From Streptomyces mobaraensis NBRC 13819 = DSM 40847 (lineage in GTDB: Bacteria; Actinomycetota; Actinomycetes; Streptomycetales; Streptomycetaceae), in contig NZ_CP072827.1 of the NCBI RefSeq assembly GCF_017916255.1, forward strand, positions 6,659,501 to 6,723,500: DNA of 64,000 bases, in the 5' to 3' direction. The position numbers and the translations under genes were made by a program. Below, in pieces: positions 18,580 to 27,872 of this stretch. The notes beneath the pieces were generated by a model. That model ran no database searches. It was given only the letters and a program-made list of their open reading frames with translations, and was not told the DNA's origin. Numbering within the stretch: the stretch's first letter is position 1; each line of letters opens with the position of its first letter.

Positions 18580-18999
18580 ATGTACCGCACCATGATGAAG
18601 TCCAAGATCCATCGCGCCACCGTCACCCAGGCCGACCTGCACTATGTGGGATCCGTGACCGTGGACGCCGATCTGATGGACGCCGCCGATCTGCTGCCCG
18701 GGGAGAAGGTGGACATCGTCGATATCGACAACGGCGCACGGTTGTCCACCTATGTGATCGAAGGGCCGCGTGGGTCGGGTGTGATCGGGATCAACGGTGC
18801 GGCGGCCCGGCTGGTCAGCCCTGGGGATCTGGTGATCCTCATCGCCTACGGGGTGATGGAGGACGCCGAGGCCAGGGCGTTCGAGCCGCGGGTGGTCTTC
18901 GTCGACGAGCGGAACGCCGTGGTGGACCTGGGGGCCGACCCGGCGGCGGTGCCGGAGGGGGCGGGGCTGGTGCGCGGGGACCGGGTCGCGGGCGTCTAG
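18580..18999 (+). CDS. panD: aspartate 1-decarboxylase precursor
   Basis: The 139-residue proenzyme forms beta-alanine from L-aspartate for pantothenate and CoA synthesis. Self-cleavage should occur at Gly24-Ser25 in HYVGSVTVD, generating the pyruvoyl cofactor. The catalytic-region blocks [19 protein letters not shown] and DLVILIAYG are intact. The start has GGGAG seven bases upstream. It is monocistronic, away from panB and panC, and overlaps the convergent hydrolase gene by four bases at the stops. Confidence 0.95.
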   Translation: MYRTMMKSKIHRATVTQADLHYVGSVTVDADLMDAADLLPGEKVDIVDIDNGARLSTYVIEGPRGSGVIGINGAAARLVSPGDLVILIAYGVMEDAEARAFEPRVVFVDERNAVVDLGADPAAVPEGAGLVRGDRVAGV

Positions 19000-19790
19000 C
19001 GAGTACCCGGGGTCGGGGCGCCGGCCGCCTCCGTCAGGGCCCGGACGGACAACCGGCCCTGGGCGCGCACCCGTTCGTCGTCCGACGGGCGGCAGCGGCC
19101 GGTCGCCGGGTCGAATTCGGCCATGATCACGCCCGCGTGGTCCGCCGCCGGCTCGTCCAGCCGGGCCGGCCAGCCGCGGGCGGTGAGCGCGGCCAGAGCC
19201 GCGCGGGAGTGCTCCGGTCCCATCAGGGTGTCCTCGGTCCCGTGCACCAGCAGGACGGGCACCGGCGCGACCGGCCGCCCGGCGGCGGAATCGATCGGGT
19301 CTATCGGATCGACCGGTTCCATCGAGTCGGTCAGGTCCGTCAGCGGCGGCGTCCCCGTCGTCCGCGCCGGCAGGTCGTAGCGCGACGCGAGGCCCACAAC
19401 GGCCGCCGGGCGCCAGCCGTCGGCGACGTCGGGGCGGAGCGCGACGCCGAGGGCGGCCGAGGCCCCCGCGGACCAACCGGCCAGCACGATCCGGTCCGGA
19501 TCGCCGCCGTATGCCGCCGCGTTCGCCCGGCACCACGCCAGCGAGCCGAGCAGCGCCGCCCGTCCGGCGTCGGGCGCGTCGGCCCGCCAGTCCGGTACGG
19601 CCACGACCACGCCCCGCGCGGCGACCTCCCGCGCGAGAGGGGCGAGCACGCCCCGGTCGTCCGGGCTCGTGCCGTGCCAGAGCAGCACCACCGGCAGCCC
19701 GGCGTCCGGCCCTTCGGGGCGGTGGACGTCGACGTCCTTGCCCTGCCGCGTCCGGGCGAGGTGGAGCTGCGGGGCGGGGAGCGAGGGCAT
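18996..19790 (-). CDS. alpha/beta hydrolase
   Basis: The 264-residue protein has the hydrolase fold: the oxyanion region [12 protein letters not shown], the nucleophile elbow [12 protein letters not shown], the acid strand [11 protein letters not shown] and a late His in PAADHAGV. It resembles dienelactone-hydrolase and peptidase-S9-like esterases, and the substrate is unknown. The ATG at 19788-19790 has GGAAAGG five bases upstream; the longer frame to 20213 is low complexity. An odd linker, DPIDPIDS, lies before the acid strand. Confidence 0.82.
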   Translation of the reverse strand: MPSLPAPQLHLARTRQGKDVDVHRPEGPDAGLPVVLLWHGTSPDDRGVLAPLAREVAARGVVVAVPDWRADAPDAGRAALLGSLAWCRANAAAYGGDPDRIVLAGWSAGASAALGVALRPDVADGWRPAAVVGLASRYDLPARTTGTPPLTDLTDSMEPVDPIDPIDSAAGRPVAPVPVLLVHGTEDTLMGPEHSRAALAALTARGWPARLDEPAADHAGVIMAEFDPATGRCRPSDDERVRAQGRLSVRALTEAAGAPTPGTR

Positions 19791-20064
19791 GGCGGCCTTT
19801 CCGGGGAAGGGTGCGGATGGCGTGACTCCTGGGGCTTCCGCGGACGTTACCAGCCGGTTTCGCCCGTGGGGACGGCCCCGGGGCGCCCATGACGCCGCCC
19901 CCGCCCCGCGCCCCAGACCCCGCGGCCGTACGGCCGGCATCGCCACGCCACCACCGCCTCGCTGTCCGTGACCGGGTGGCTGCGCCGAGTCGCGCATCCG
20001 GGAGGCCCGGGTCATGCTGAAACGGCCGGCAGCACTCCGTGGCGTACGAGCGAGGGCGGTGACC

Positions 20065-20847
20065 ATGACTGAGACAGCTCTCCGACGGCGTACGCGCCAG
20101 AGCCCCGCGACGGCCGGGCTGTTCGCACGGCTCGCGGCACTGCCCGACGGGCCCGAGCGGACCCGGCTGCGGCAGGAGCTGATCGCCGCCTGGCTCCCCA
20201 TGGCCGAGCGCATCAGCCTGCGCTACCGGTCCAGTGGCGAGAGCCCGGCCGATCTCCGGCAGGTGGCGGCGCTGGCGCTGGTCCGGGCCGTCGACCGGTT
20301 CGATCCGGACCGCGGCTTCGCCTTCGAGTCGTTCGCCGTCCCCACCATCAACGGCGAGCTGAAGCGGCACGTGCGCGACCACGTGTGGTCGCTGCACATC
20401 CCCCGGCGTGACCAGGAGCTGCGGGCCGCGGTCCGCGCCGCGCGGTCGCGGCTGGAGCAGAAGGGCGCCGGAACGCGCGTCACCGAGGCCGCCCTGGCCG
20501 AAGAGGCCGGACTCACCGAGGCGGAGGTCCGGCGGGGCATCGACGCGGACGGGGTGCACCACACGCTCTCCCTGGACCACCCCATCGACGGCGCGGGCGA
20601 ACTGCCGCTGGCCGACACCCTGGGCCGGGTGGACCGCGCGCTGGACCTGGTCATCGACCGGCAGTCGCTCAGGCCGCTGCTCGACGCCCTCCCCGAACGC
20701 GAGAAGTCGGTCCTGTACTGGCACTTCTTCGGCAATCTCACCCAGCAGCAGATCGGCGCCCGGCTGGGGGTGTCGCAGATGCAGATCTCGCGGATCCTCA
20801 GCCGCACCTGCGCCCACCTGCGGCGGCAGCTGCTGGCGCCCGTCTGA
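20065..20847 (+). CDS. SigB/SigF-family RNA polymerase sigma factor
   Basis: The 260-residue protein has regions 2, 3 and 4 of group 3 sigma factors: LRQVAALALVRAVDRFDPDRGFAFE style region 2, with FAVPTINGELKRHVRD and IPRRDQELR; and a region 4 helix-turn-helix, LTQQQIGARLGVSQMQISR. Streptomyces has many such factors controlling stress and sporulation, usually through anti-sigma partners. No anti-sigma gene is adjacent. An alternative ATG at 20014 also has a good ribosome-binding site (GGGAGG) and would add 17 residues. Confidence 0.92.
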   Translation: MTETALRRRTRQSPATAGLFARLAALPDGPERTRLRQELIAAWLPMAERISLRYRSSGESPADLRQVAALALVRAVDRFDPDRGFAFESFAVPTINGELKRHVRDHVWSLHIPRRDQELRAAVRAARSRLEQKGAGTRVTEAALAEEAGLTEAEVRRGIDADGVHHTLSLDHPIDGAGELPLADTLGRVDRALDLVIDRQSLRPLLDALPEREKSVLYWHFFGNLTQQQIGARLGVSQMQISRILSRTCAHLRRQLLAPV

Positions 20848-20924
20848 TCCGGGGGCTCCGGGGCACACGTACATCATCGAACGGCATGCACAGCACGCAA
20901 CGGCACCGAACGAGGTTCACGACC

Positions 20925-21182
20925 ATGACGTCACAGCACACGCACCTGACCCCCGACCTGCCGCCCGTCGTGGAGGTGCCGGACCTGCCCGGTGCGCCGG
21001 GGCCGCGCCCGTCCGGCACGGCCCGGCGACGTGGGGAGCGGGGCGACGCGGGGGACGACGGGGGGAGCGCCGGGTCCGGGCCGTCCCGGCCCGCCGAGCC
21101 GGAACGGAGCCGGAACGAGCGTGGCGCCCATCACGAGGGTGATGGGCGCCACGAGTGCGCGGGGGAGGGTTCCGGCGGCTGA
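20925..21182 (+). CDS. possible small hydrophilic protein
   Basis: The 85-residue frame begins MTSQHTHLTPDLPPVVEVPD and becomes Gly/Arg/Glu-rich. GAGG lies nine bases before the ATG and third-position GC is high in the first half. Its last 20 codons run straight through a perfect terminator hairpin (21121-21152), which argues against it. It is either a short peptide gene after the sigma factor or untranslated trailer. Confidence 0.35.
   Translation: MTSQHTHLTPDLPPVVEVPDLPGAPGPRPSGTARRRGERGDAGDDGGSAGSGPSRPAEPERSRNERGAHHEGDGRHECAGEGSGG
21121..21152. terminator. perfect 14-bp stem, bidirectional terminator
   Basis: GTGGCGCCCATCAC (21121-21134) pairs exactly with 21139-21152 across the loop GAGG. 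It lies between the plus-strand sigma factor gene and the minus-strand chaplin gene and would end transcription from both sides. Confidence 0.7.
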
Positions 21183-21237
21183 CTGTGACCCGCCCCCGCG
21201 CGGTGTGCGGTCCGGTGTACCGCAGTCCGGGGGTGAA

Positions 21238-21477
21238 TCAGTCGGCGACGCAGGTGTTGCCGAAGGTGGGGTTCAGCAGGGCGATGATGTCGATCGAGTT
21301 CCCGCACAGGTTGATCGGCACGTGGATCGGCACCTGGATGGTGTTGCCGGAGATCACGCCGGGGGAACCCACGGCCGCTCCATTGGCGTTGGAGTCGGCT
21401 ACTGCGACGCCCGAGGCGCCGGCGGCGACGGCGCCGGCGGCGGCGGTCATGAGGACTGCCTTGGCGATACGCGACAT
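21238..21477 (-). CDS. short chaplin
   Basis: The 79-residue precursor has a signal peptide (cut expected after AVA, residue 27) and one chaplin domain beginning SNANGAAVGSPGVISGN and ending LLNPTFGNTC. Two cysteines (58 and 76) can form the usual intramolecular disulfide. Short chaplins assemble into amyloid-like fibres that coat aerial hyphae and spores. No sorting signal is present. The promoter should lie in 21478-21800, an AT-richer 320-base stretch without a gene. Confidence 0.93.
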   Translation of the reverse strand: MSRIAKAVLMTAAAGAVAAGASGVAVADSNANGAAVGSPGVISGNTIQVPIHVPINLCGNSIDIIALLNPTFGNTCVAD

Positions 21478-21800
21478 GGCTGAAGCCTTTCTAAGGGGTG
21501 TTGAGCGTCAATTGTGACCGGGGTTTCCGGTGGGGATGCACCAAAATGGCCTGCTGAAGCATCAATTAACCCATTGAGGGCAATAAGTCAGATGTGATGC
21601 ACGGGAATTGAGGGGGCGCCCGATACGTGGGAGCATGGCGGGTCGTCGCGGACGGCCCGCCTTCGTGCATGCCCTCCGGCGTATGGGTCCGGCGTGCAGG
21701 CGCCTTGCGCTCGCCGGGGCGGGTTTGGTAATGGAGGCGGGCTTCCGTACAGTTTCCCGGAAGCCTCAATCGAACGTATGGACTGGAAACAACAGCGGCT

Positions 21801-23282
21801 ATGACGGTCACAGAAGAGAGCCGCGGCGACGCCCGGGGCACCGCCGAAGGGGCGGGCATCGCCCCCGAGCGCCTGGCGATCTGCCTGGACGTGCTCAAGG
21901 AGCTCGACGAGCTGCCGATCGACCACCCGGACGCGATCACCGTCCGCCGGGCCACCTCGGGCATCTACCGCACGGTCAAGCAGCGCCGCCGCCAGGAGCG
22001 CCGGGCCGCCAAGACCGCCCACGACCGCCAGGTCACCGAGGCCACGGCCACCGGCTCCGCCGACCGCATCGACGACGAGACGCAGGGCATCCTGCCCAGC
22101 TCCACCACCCTCGGCGAGATAGCGGGCATCCTGGAGCGCCCCCGCTCCTGCTACATCTGCAAGACCCGCTACGTCGAGGTCGACGCGTTCTACCACCAGC
22201 TCTGCCGCCCCTGCGCGGCCGAGAACCGCGCCCGCCGCGACGCCCGGACCGACCTCACCGGCCGCCGGGCGCTGCTCACCGGCGGACGCGCCAAGATCGG
22301 CATGTACATCGCGCTGCGGCTGCTGCGCGACGGCGCGCACACCACCATCACCACCCGGTTCCCGAACGACGCCATCCGCCGCTTCAAGGCGATGCCGGAC
22401 AGCGACGAGTGGATCCACCGGCTGAAGGTCGTCGGCATCGACCTCCGCGACCCCGCGCAGGTCGTGGCGCTCGCCGACAGCGTGGCCGCCGAGGGCCCGC
22501 TCGACATCCTGATCAACAACGCGGCCCAGACCGTCCGCCGGTCGCCGCGCGCCTACAGCGAGCTGGTCGCCGCCGAGTCGGCGCCGCTCCCCGCGGGCGC
22601 GCTGCCGGCGGCCGAGGTGATCGGCGCGTTCGGCAGCGGCGCCGTGGACGCCGTCGCCGCGCTGCCCACCGGGAACGGCGAGGGCCTGACCGCCCAGGAC
22701 GTCACCGACCTGGCGCTCGTCTCCGGCTCCGCCTCGCTCGCCCGGATCGAGGCCGGTACGGCGATCGACGCCGGCGGCCTGGTTCCGGACCTGGCCGCCA
22801 CCAACAGCTGGATCCAGACCGTCTCCGAGGTCGACCCGGTCGAGCTGCTGGAGGTCCAGCTCTGCAACTCGACCGCGCCGTTCATCCTCATCAGCCGGCT
22901 GCGCCCGGCGATGGCCGCCGCCGCGGCCCGCCGGAAGTACGTCGTCAACGTCTCCGCCATGGAGGGCGTCTTCAGCCGCGGCTACAAGGGCGCCGGCCAC
23001 CCCCACACCAACATGGCCAAGGCCGCGCTCAACATGCTCACCCGCACCAGCGCCGAGGAGATGCTGGAGACCGACGGCATCCTGATGACCAGCGTCGACA
23101 CGGGCTGGATCACGGACGAGCGCCCGCACCCCGACAAGGTGCGGCTGGCCGAGGCGGGCTTCCACGCCCCCCTCGACCTCATCGACGGCGCCGCCCGCGT
23201 CTACGACCCGATCGTGCGCGGCGAGGAGGGGGAGGACCTGTACGGGTGCTTCCTCAAGGACTACCGGCGCGCCGACTGGTAA
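21801..23282 (+). CDS. SDR-fold oxidoreductase with N-terminal zinc knuckle
   Basis: The 493-residue protein has a helical N-terminal part (1-110), a CxxC-x14-CxxC zinc-binding unit (C117, C120, C135, C138), and a short-chain dehydrogenase domain with TGGRAKIG (160-167) and NNAA (239-242). Ser385 lies in the usual NVSAMEG strand and Lys407 in MAK, but the catalytic Tyr of YxxxK is replaced (Thr403 four residues before Lys). About 80 residues are inserted after NNAA. It may bind NAD(P) without classical SDR catalysis. It stands alone between two hairpins. Confidence 0.85.
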   Translation: MTVTEESRGDARGTAEGAGIAPERLAICLDVLKELDELPIDHPDAITVRRATSGIYRTVKQRRRQERRAAKTAHDRQVTEATATGSADRIDDETQGILPSSTTLGEIAGILERPRSCYICKTRYVEVDAFYHQLCRPCAAENRARRDARTDLTGRRALLTGGRAKIGMYIALRLLRDGAHTTITTRFPNDAIRRFKAMPDSDEWIHRLKVVGIDLRDPAQVVALADSVAAEGPLDILINNAAQTVRRSPRAYSELVAAESAPLPAGALPAAEVIGAFGSGAVDAVAALPTGNGEGLTAQDVTDLALVSGSASLARIEAGTAIDAGGLVPDLAATNSWIQTVSEVDPVELLEVQLCNSTAPFILISRLRPAMAAAAARRKYVVNVSAMEGVFSRGYKGAGHPHTNMAKAALNMLTRTSAEEMLETDGILMTSVDTGWITDERPHPDKVRLAEAGFHAPLDLIDGAARVYDPIVRGEEGEDLYGCFLKDYRRADW

Positions 23283-23304
23283 GCGGAGTGCGGTAGGGGC
23301 GGAC

Positions 23305-23339
23305 GGACGGGCCGGTGCGCGGGAGCGCCCGGCCCGTCC
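23305..23339. terminator. GC-rich hairpin terminator
   Basis: GGACGGGCCGG (23305-23315) pairs with 23329-23339, with a further inner GCGC pairing. It lies just after the SDR stop and before the convergent membrane protein gene. Confidence 0.65.
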
Positions 23340-23381
23340 GTGTGCGCGGGGTGCCCCGGCGGCCGTCCCGGGGGTGGATCG

Positions 23382-23789
23382 TCAGCCGGCCGGCGGGGCA
23401 GCGGACGCGAGGACCCGACGACCCGTTCGTCCCGCACCGGCGGCCCCGCCCCACAGCGCCGCGCACGACAGCGCTCCCCAGCCCACCGATACCGCCACCG
23501 CGCCGGCCCGACGCGCCGGGCCCGGCAGGGAGCGCCCCAGGAGCACCGCGTCGCCGAAGTCCGCGGCGATCCGCAGCAGCGTCGCCGTGCGCAGGGCCGC
23601 GCCCTCCGGCGCGAGGAGCATCGCCAGCCCGCAGGCGGCGTCGCGCCAGGCCAGCGGGGCCAGCGAGACGCGGACGGCGGGTGTGTCCGGGAGGCCCGAG
23701 GGGGCGCCGAGCAGCCGTGGGCGGCGGGTCACCGCCAGGCCGTAGACGGCGGTGGTCGCGCCGATCGCGCGCAGCAGTCCGGTCCGCAT
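23382..23789 (-). CDS. small membrane protein (DUF4267-like)
   Basis: The 135-residue protein has four hydrophobic segments (for example AIGATTAVYGLAV and AVAVSVGWGALSCAALW) and a conserved-looking WRDAACGLAMLLAP. It resembles DUF4267-type integral membrane proteins; this is tentative. It is the gene after tsaD on the same strand with about 50 bases between them. Confidence 0.6.
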   Translation of the reverse strand: MRTGLLRAIGATTAVYGLAVTRRPRLLGAPSGLPDTPAVRVSLAPLAWRDAACGLAMLLAPEGAALRTATLLRIAADFGDAVLLGRSLPGPARRAGAVAVSVGWGALSCAALWGGAAGAGRTGRRVLASAAPPAG

Positions 23790-23840
23790 GCCGCCAGTCT
23801 TCCCCGGAGTCCGCCGTCCGGCACTCCGGCGGGGCGGGGG

Positions 23841-24911
23841 TCAGGCCGCGCGGACGGTCCGGGCGACGGGGTGCAGGGCGGCGTACTCCAGGGGCGCCGA
23901 CGGGTCGATGGACACGTCCAGCGGGGCGGGCTCGGCGCCCGCGCGGACCAGCAGGTCGCCGACGGCCGCGATCATCGCGCCGTTGTCGGTGCACAGCCGC
24001 AGCGGCGGGACGCGCAGCTCCACACCGGCCGCGGCGCAGCGCTCCTCGGCCAGGGCGCGCACCCGGGAGTTGGCGGCCACGCCGCCGACCACCACCAGCG
24101 TGCCCACGCCGTGTTCGACGCACGCGGCGACGGCCTTGCGGGTGAGGACGTCGGCGATGGCCTCCTGGAGGGAGGCGGCGCCGTCCGCGACCGGCAGCGG
24201 CCGGCCGGCCGCGCGGTGCCGCTCGGCCCAGCGGGCGGCGGCGGTCTTCAGGCCGGAGAACGAGAACGTCCACGGGTCGTCGCGGGGCCCGGTCATCGGG
24301 CGGGGGAAGGCGACGGCGCCCGGGTCGCCGTCCCGGGCCGCCCGGTCCACGGCGGGGCCGCCCGGGTAGGGCAGTCCGAAGACGCGCGCGACCTTGTCGA
24401 AGCACTCGCCGGCCGCGTCGTCGAGGGTGTCGCCCAGGTGGACGATCGGGTCCCGGGCCAGGTCCCGGACCAGCAGCAGCGACGTGTGCCCGCCGGAGAC
24501 GATCAGCACCACGCACGGGTCCGGCAGCGGCCCGTGCTCCAGGGTGTCGGCCGCGACGTGCCCGGCCAGGTGGTGCACCCCGTACAGCGGGACGCCCAGC
24601 GAATAGGCCAGCCCCTTCGCCGCGGCCACGCCGACCTGCAGCGCCCCGGACAGCCCGGGTCCGGTGGTCACCGCGACCGCCCCGACGTCCGCCATCGTCA
24701 GCCCGGCGTCGGCCAGCGCCTGCCGGACCACGGGCGTGGCGGAGTGCACGTGGGCGCGGGCCGCGATCTCGGGGACCACGCCTCCGTACCGGGCGTGCTC
24801 GTCCATGCTGGACGCCACCGCGTGCCCCAGCAGCCTCCCGTCCCGGACGAGGCCGGCGCCGGTCTCGTCGCAGGACGATTCGATGCCCAGCACCACCGGT
24901 GAACGTCCCAC
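23841..24911 (-). CDS. tsaD: tRNA N6-adenosine threonylcarbamoyltransferase
   Basis: The 356-residue TsaD/Kae1 ASKHA enzyme transfers threonylcarbamoyl to A37 of ANN-decoding tRNAs, with TsaB and TsaE. Motifs are [13 protein letters not shown] at the start, the metal ligands in [22 protein letters not shown] and [12 protein letters not shown] 24909-24911 was chosen because GGAGG lies seven bases upstream; the ATG at 24935 has none. The usual tsaE-tsaB-rimI neighbours are absent, so this copy is detached from that operon. Confidence 0.93.
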   Translation of the reverse strand: MGRSPVVLGIESSCDETGAGLVRDGRLLGHAVASSMDEHARYGGVVPEIAARAHVHSATPVVRQALADAGLTMADVGAVAVTTGPGLSGALQVGVAAAKGLAYSLGVPLYGVHHLAGHVAADTLEHGPLPDPCVVLIVSGGHTSLLLVRDLARDPIVHLGDTLDDAAGECFDKVARVFGLPYPGGPAVDRAARDGDPGAVAFPRPMTGPRDDPWTFSFSGLKTAAARWAERHRAAGRPLPVADGAASLQEAIADVLTRKAVAACVEHGVGTLVVVGGVAANSRVRALAEERCAAAGVELRVPPLRLCTDNGAMIAAVGDLLVRAGAEPAPLDVSIDPSAPLEYAALHPVARTVRAA

Positions 24912-24989
24912 GCCGAATCCTCCTGCCGAAGTCATGTAGTTGCACATCGTACGCAATAAGTAGGTCCCGTCGTCGCGGTGCCGGGGCGG

Positions 24990-26192
24990 TCACCCGGGGC
25001 GCCGGCGCGCCGCCACCAGGGCCGTCAGCGCCGCGACGGCCGCGACGCAGCCGCCGAGCGCCATCAGCGTGGACGGGGACGTGCGGTCCAGCACCCCGCC
25101 CCCGGCGAACGCCCCCAGCGAGAACGTCGCCTGGAACGCCGCCGTGAACAGGACCGACGCCGCCTCCGGGGCGTCCGGCGCCGCCCGGACGAACAGCGCC
25201 TGCGAGGCCGCCGGCACCGCGCCGTACGCCACGCCCCACGCGGCCAGCAGGACCAGGGCCCCGGCCGGGCCGCCGCCCAGCACCGGCAGCAGCAGCGTCG
25301 CCGCCGCGAGCAGGCCGGCCGCCGCCCCGAAGACGTACCGCGGGTGCCGCGCCGCCCGGGGGCCGCCGAGGAAGGTGCCGAGGACGCCCGCGGCGCCGTA
25401 CGCGAGCAGGAAAGCGGTGACGGCCCCATCGTCCAGGCCGGTCACCCGCTCCAGGAACGGGGTCACATAGGTGTACGTCCCGAAGTGGGCGAGGACGACG
25501 AGGAACGTCAGGAACGCCGCCGCGCGGGTGCCGGGGCGCCGCAGCACCTCCCCGAGGACCGCCGGGCGGGTCGCCAGGAGCGGAGGGAGCGGCGGGACGG
25601 TCGCGAGCAGCGCGGCCAGGACGCCGGCCGCCAGGACGGCCAGGGCGGCGAAGGCCGTCCGCCACCCGGCGAGGTCCCCGACCAGGGTGCCGGCCGGCAC
25701 CCCCAGGACGGACCCGAGCGGAACCGCCGAGAAGATCACCGCGGTGGCCCGGCCGGCCGCCTGCGGTGGCACCAGCCGCTCGGCCAGCCCGGATCCGACC
25801 GACCAGAAGCCGCCGATCGTCACCCCGACCAGCATCCGCGAGACGAGGAGCAGCGGCAGCCCGGGCGCCACGGCGGCGACCACGTTCGCCACCGTCAGCA
25901 GGAGGGCGAGGGCGTGGAGCACCAGTCGGCGGTCGGCGCCCGCCGTGGCCACGGTGACCATCGGCGCGGAGACCGCCGCCAGCAGCCCCGGTACGGCCAT
26001 CGCCAGTCCGGCCGCCCCGTCCGAGACGGTGAAGTCCGCGCCGATCGAGGTCAGCAGGCCGATCGGCAGGATCTCGGTGGTGACGATCGCGAAGAGGCCC
26101 AGCGTCACGGCGACGACGGCGGGCCAACCGGCCGCCGGTGGCCGGGCGGCCTCGGTCGGGCCGCCGGGCGGTGCGGAAGGGAGGACGGGCAT
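24990..26192 (-). CDS. MFS transporter of the DHA1 drug/metabolite exporter type
   Basis: The 400-residue protein has 12 likely membrane helices. Family blocks include TEILPIGLLTSIGADFTVS in helix 1 and SRMLVGVTIGGFWSVG near helix 4, as in AraJ/YdhP-like exporters. It probably expels small molecules by proton antiport. ATG 26190-26192 (GGA six bases upstream) was preferred over GTG 26234. It is divergent from the cobL gene. No regulator is adjacent. Confidence 0.85.
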   Translation of the reverse strand: MPVLPSAPPGGPTEAARPPAAGWPAVVAVTLGLFAIVTTEILPIGLLTSIGADFTVSDGAAGLAMAVPGLLAAVSAPMVTVATAGADRRLVLHALALLLTVANVVAAVAPGLPLLLVSRMLVGVTIGGFWSVGSGLAERLVPPQAAGRATAVIFSAVPLGSVLGVPAGTLVGDLAGWRTAFAALAVLAAGVLAALLATVPPLPPLLATRPAVLGEVLRRPGTRAAAFLTFLVVLAHFGTYTYVTPFLERVTGLDDGAVTAFLLAYGAAGVLGTFLGGPRAARHPRYVFGAAAGLLAAATLLLPVLGGGPAGALVLLAAWGVAYGAVPAASQALFVRAAPDAPEAASVLFTAAFQATFSLGAFAGGGVLDRTSPSTLMALGGCVAAVAALTALVAARRRPG

Positions 26193-26437
26193 GGAAGTTC
26201 CGTTCTGTACGGCGGGATTGGGGTCGGTGATCACTCCAGCAGCCCGCGTGGGGGAGGGGCCGGCGGATCCGCGACGCGGACGTCGCCGGCGTACGGTGAT
26301 GTCGCGGATCCGCGAACCGCCCGGCCGACCGCGGGGCGGGGCGGGCGGTCTTGCCCCGATGCCGGGTGTACCGGAGTCCTCGCAGGTCAGTAGAGTTCCG
26401 GTACCGCCCGTCCATCGACCGCCCGAGGTGTCCGTCC

Positions 26438-27817
26438 GTGCCCGCCGCGTCCGCCGTGCCGTCCGTGCCCTCAGGGGCCGCCGAGCCCCGTACCCCCGTC
26501 ACCGTCGTGGGGATCGGTGCCGACGGCTGGGAAGGGCTCGCGCCCGGGGCCCGGGAGGAGTTGCGGGCCGCCGAGGTGATCGTGGGCGGGGCGCGGCAGC
26601 TCGGGCTGGTGCCGGAGGAGTGCCCGGGGGAGCGGGTGGCCTGGCCGTCGCCGCTGCGGCCCGCCGTGCCGCGGCTGCTCGCGGAGCACGCCGGGCGCCG
26701 GTTGGCCGTCCTGGCCAGCGGCGACCCCATGTTCTTCGGCATCGGCCGGACCCTCGCCGACGAGCTGGGACCCGAGCTGCTGCGGGTGATGCCGCACCCG
26801 TCCTCCGCTTCGTACGCCTGCGCCCGGCTGGGCTGGCCGCTGGACGGCACCGAGGTGGTCAGCCTCGTCGGCCGGCCGCTCGACGCGCTCGCCGCCGCCC
26901 TCCAGCCCGGCCGCCGGCTGCTGCTGCTCAGCGCCGGCGCCGGCACCCCGGCCGAGGTCGCCGCGCTGCTGCGCGAGCGCGGTTTCGGGCCGAGCGCGAT
27001 GACGGTCCTGGAACAGCTCGGCGGCGACCGCGAGGCCCGCCGCGAGGGCACGGCCGACGCGTGGGAGCACCCGGCCGGCGACCCGCTGAACGTCGTCGCC
27101 GTCGTCTGCCGCCCCGCGCCCGACGCCCTCCGGCTGCCGCTCGTCCCCGGTCTGCCGGACGAAGCGTACGACCACGACGGGCAGTTGACGAAGCGTCATG
27201 TCCGCGCGGCGACCCTCGCCGCCCTCGGGCCCGCCCCCGGCGAACTGCTCTGGGACATCGGCGGGGGCTCCGGCTCCATCGGCATCGAGTGGATGCGCGC
27301 CCACCGCTCCTGCCGGGCGGTCACCGTCGAACGCGACCCCGTCCGGGCCGGCCGGATCGCCCGCAACGCCGCCGCCCTGGGCGTCCCCGGTCTGCGCGTC
27401 GTCACCGGCGCCGCGCCCGCCGCGCTCGACGGACTGCCCGTCCCCGACGCCGTGTTCATCGGCGGCGGGCTCACCGCCCCCGGCCTGCTCGACGCCTGCT
27501 GGGCGGCGCTGCCCGAGGGCGGGCGGCTGGTCGCCAACACCGTCACCCTGGAGTCCGAGGCGCTGCTCGCCGACCGCTACCGGCGGCACGGCGGGGAGCT
27601 GGTCCGGCTGGCCGTGGCGCACGCCGTGCCCGTCGGTGGCTTCACCGGGTGGCGGCAGGCGATGCCGGTGACGCAGTGGTCGGTCGTCAAGGGCAAGGGC
27701 GGGGGCGGGGAGGCGTCCGGCCGGTCCGCGGCCGTACCCGCCCAGCAGCCGGCCCGGGCATCGAAAGAAGCCGCAGAAGCCGCAGAAGCCGTGGAAGCCG
27801 CGAGTCGTGAGCCGTGA
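26438..27817 (+). CDS. cobL: precorrin-6Y C5,15-methyltransferase (decarboxylating), CbiET fusion
   Basis: The 459-residue protein joins a CbiE tetrapyrrole methylase (about 10-215, with VVGIGADGWEGL and VLASGDPMFFGIG) to a CbiT domain (about 225-400, with LWDIGGGSGSIGIEW as the AdoMet loop). It methylates C5 and C15 and decarboxylates the C12 acetate. GTG 26438 has GAGG nine bases upstream; the frame is open further up. The last 50 residues are Ala/Lys/Glu-rich and encoded by short tandem repeats. It heads a cobL-cobM pair. Confidence 0.92.
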   Translation: MPAASAVPSVPSGAAEPRTPVTVVGIGADGWEGLAPGAREELRAAEVIVGGARQLGLVPEECPGERVAWPSPLRPAVPRLLAEHAGRRLAVLASGDPMFFGIGRTLADELGPELLRVMPHPSSASYACARLGWPLDGTEVVSLVGRPLDALAAALQPGRRLLLLSAGAGTPAEVAALLRERGFGPSAMTVLEQLGGDREARREGTADAWEHPAGDPLNVVAVVCRPAPDALRLPLVPGLPDEAYDHDGQLTKRHVRAATLAALGPAPGELLWDIGGGSGSIGIEWMRAHRSCRAVTVERDPVRAGRIARNAAALGVPGLRVVTGAAPAALDGLPVPDAVFIGGGLTAPGLLDACWAALPEGGRLVANTVTLESEALLADRYRRHGGELVRLAVAHAVPVGGFTGWRQAMPVTQWSVVKGKGGGGEASGRSAAVPAQQPARASKEAAEAAEAVEAASREP

Positions 27818-27859
27818 GCCGCAGCCGTCGTGAAGCCGTGAAGCCGTGAAGTCGTAGAA
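27767..27859 (+). repeat. cluster of short tandem repeats between cobL and cobM
   Basis: Units related to GCAGAAGCC and GAAGCCGTG recur about ten times, spanning the end of cobL and the spacer before cobM. In cobL they encode the AEAAEAVEAA tail. The pattern suggests replication slippage. A regulatory role is possible because it borders the cobM ribosome-binding site. Confidence 0.6.
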
Positions 27860-27872
27860 GGAGCCCACCCCC

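Noticed and set aside
26300..26437. Possible cobalamin riboswitch upstream of cobL
   Set aside because: I looked for the GCCACTG box and the AGTCAGGA-type element and found neither.
23254..27051. 1265-codon minus-strand open frame
   Set aside because: It covers several genes in the wrong frame or strand (tsaD, MFS, cobL) and its product is Arg/Gly/Ala/Pro-rich, typical of a high-GC shadow.
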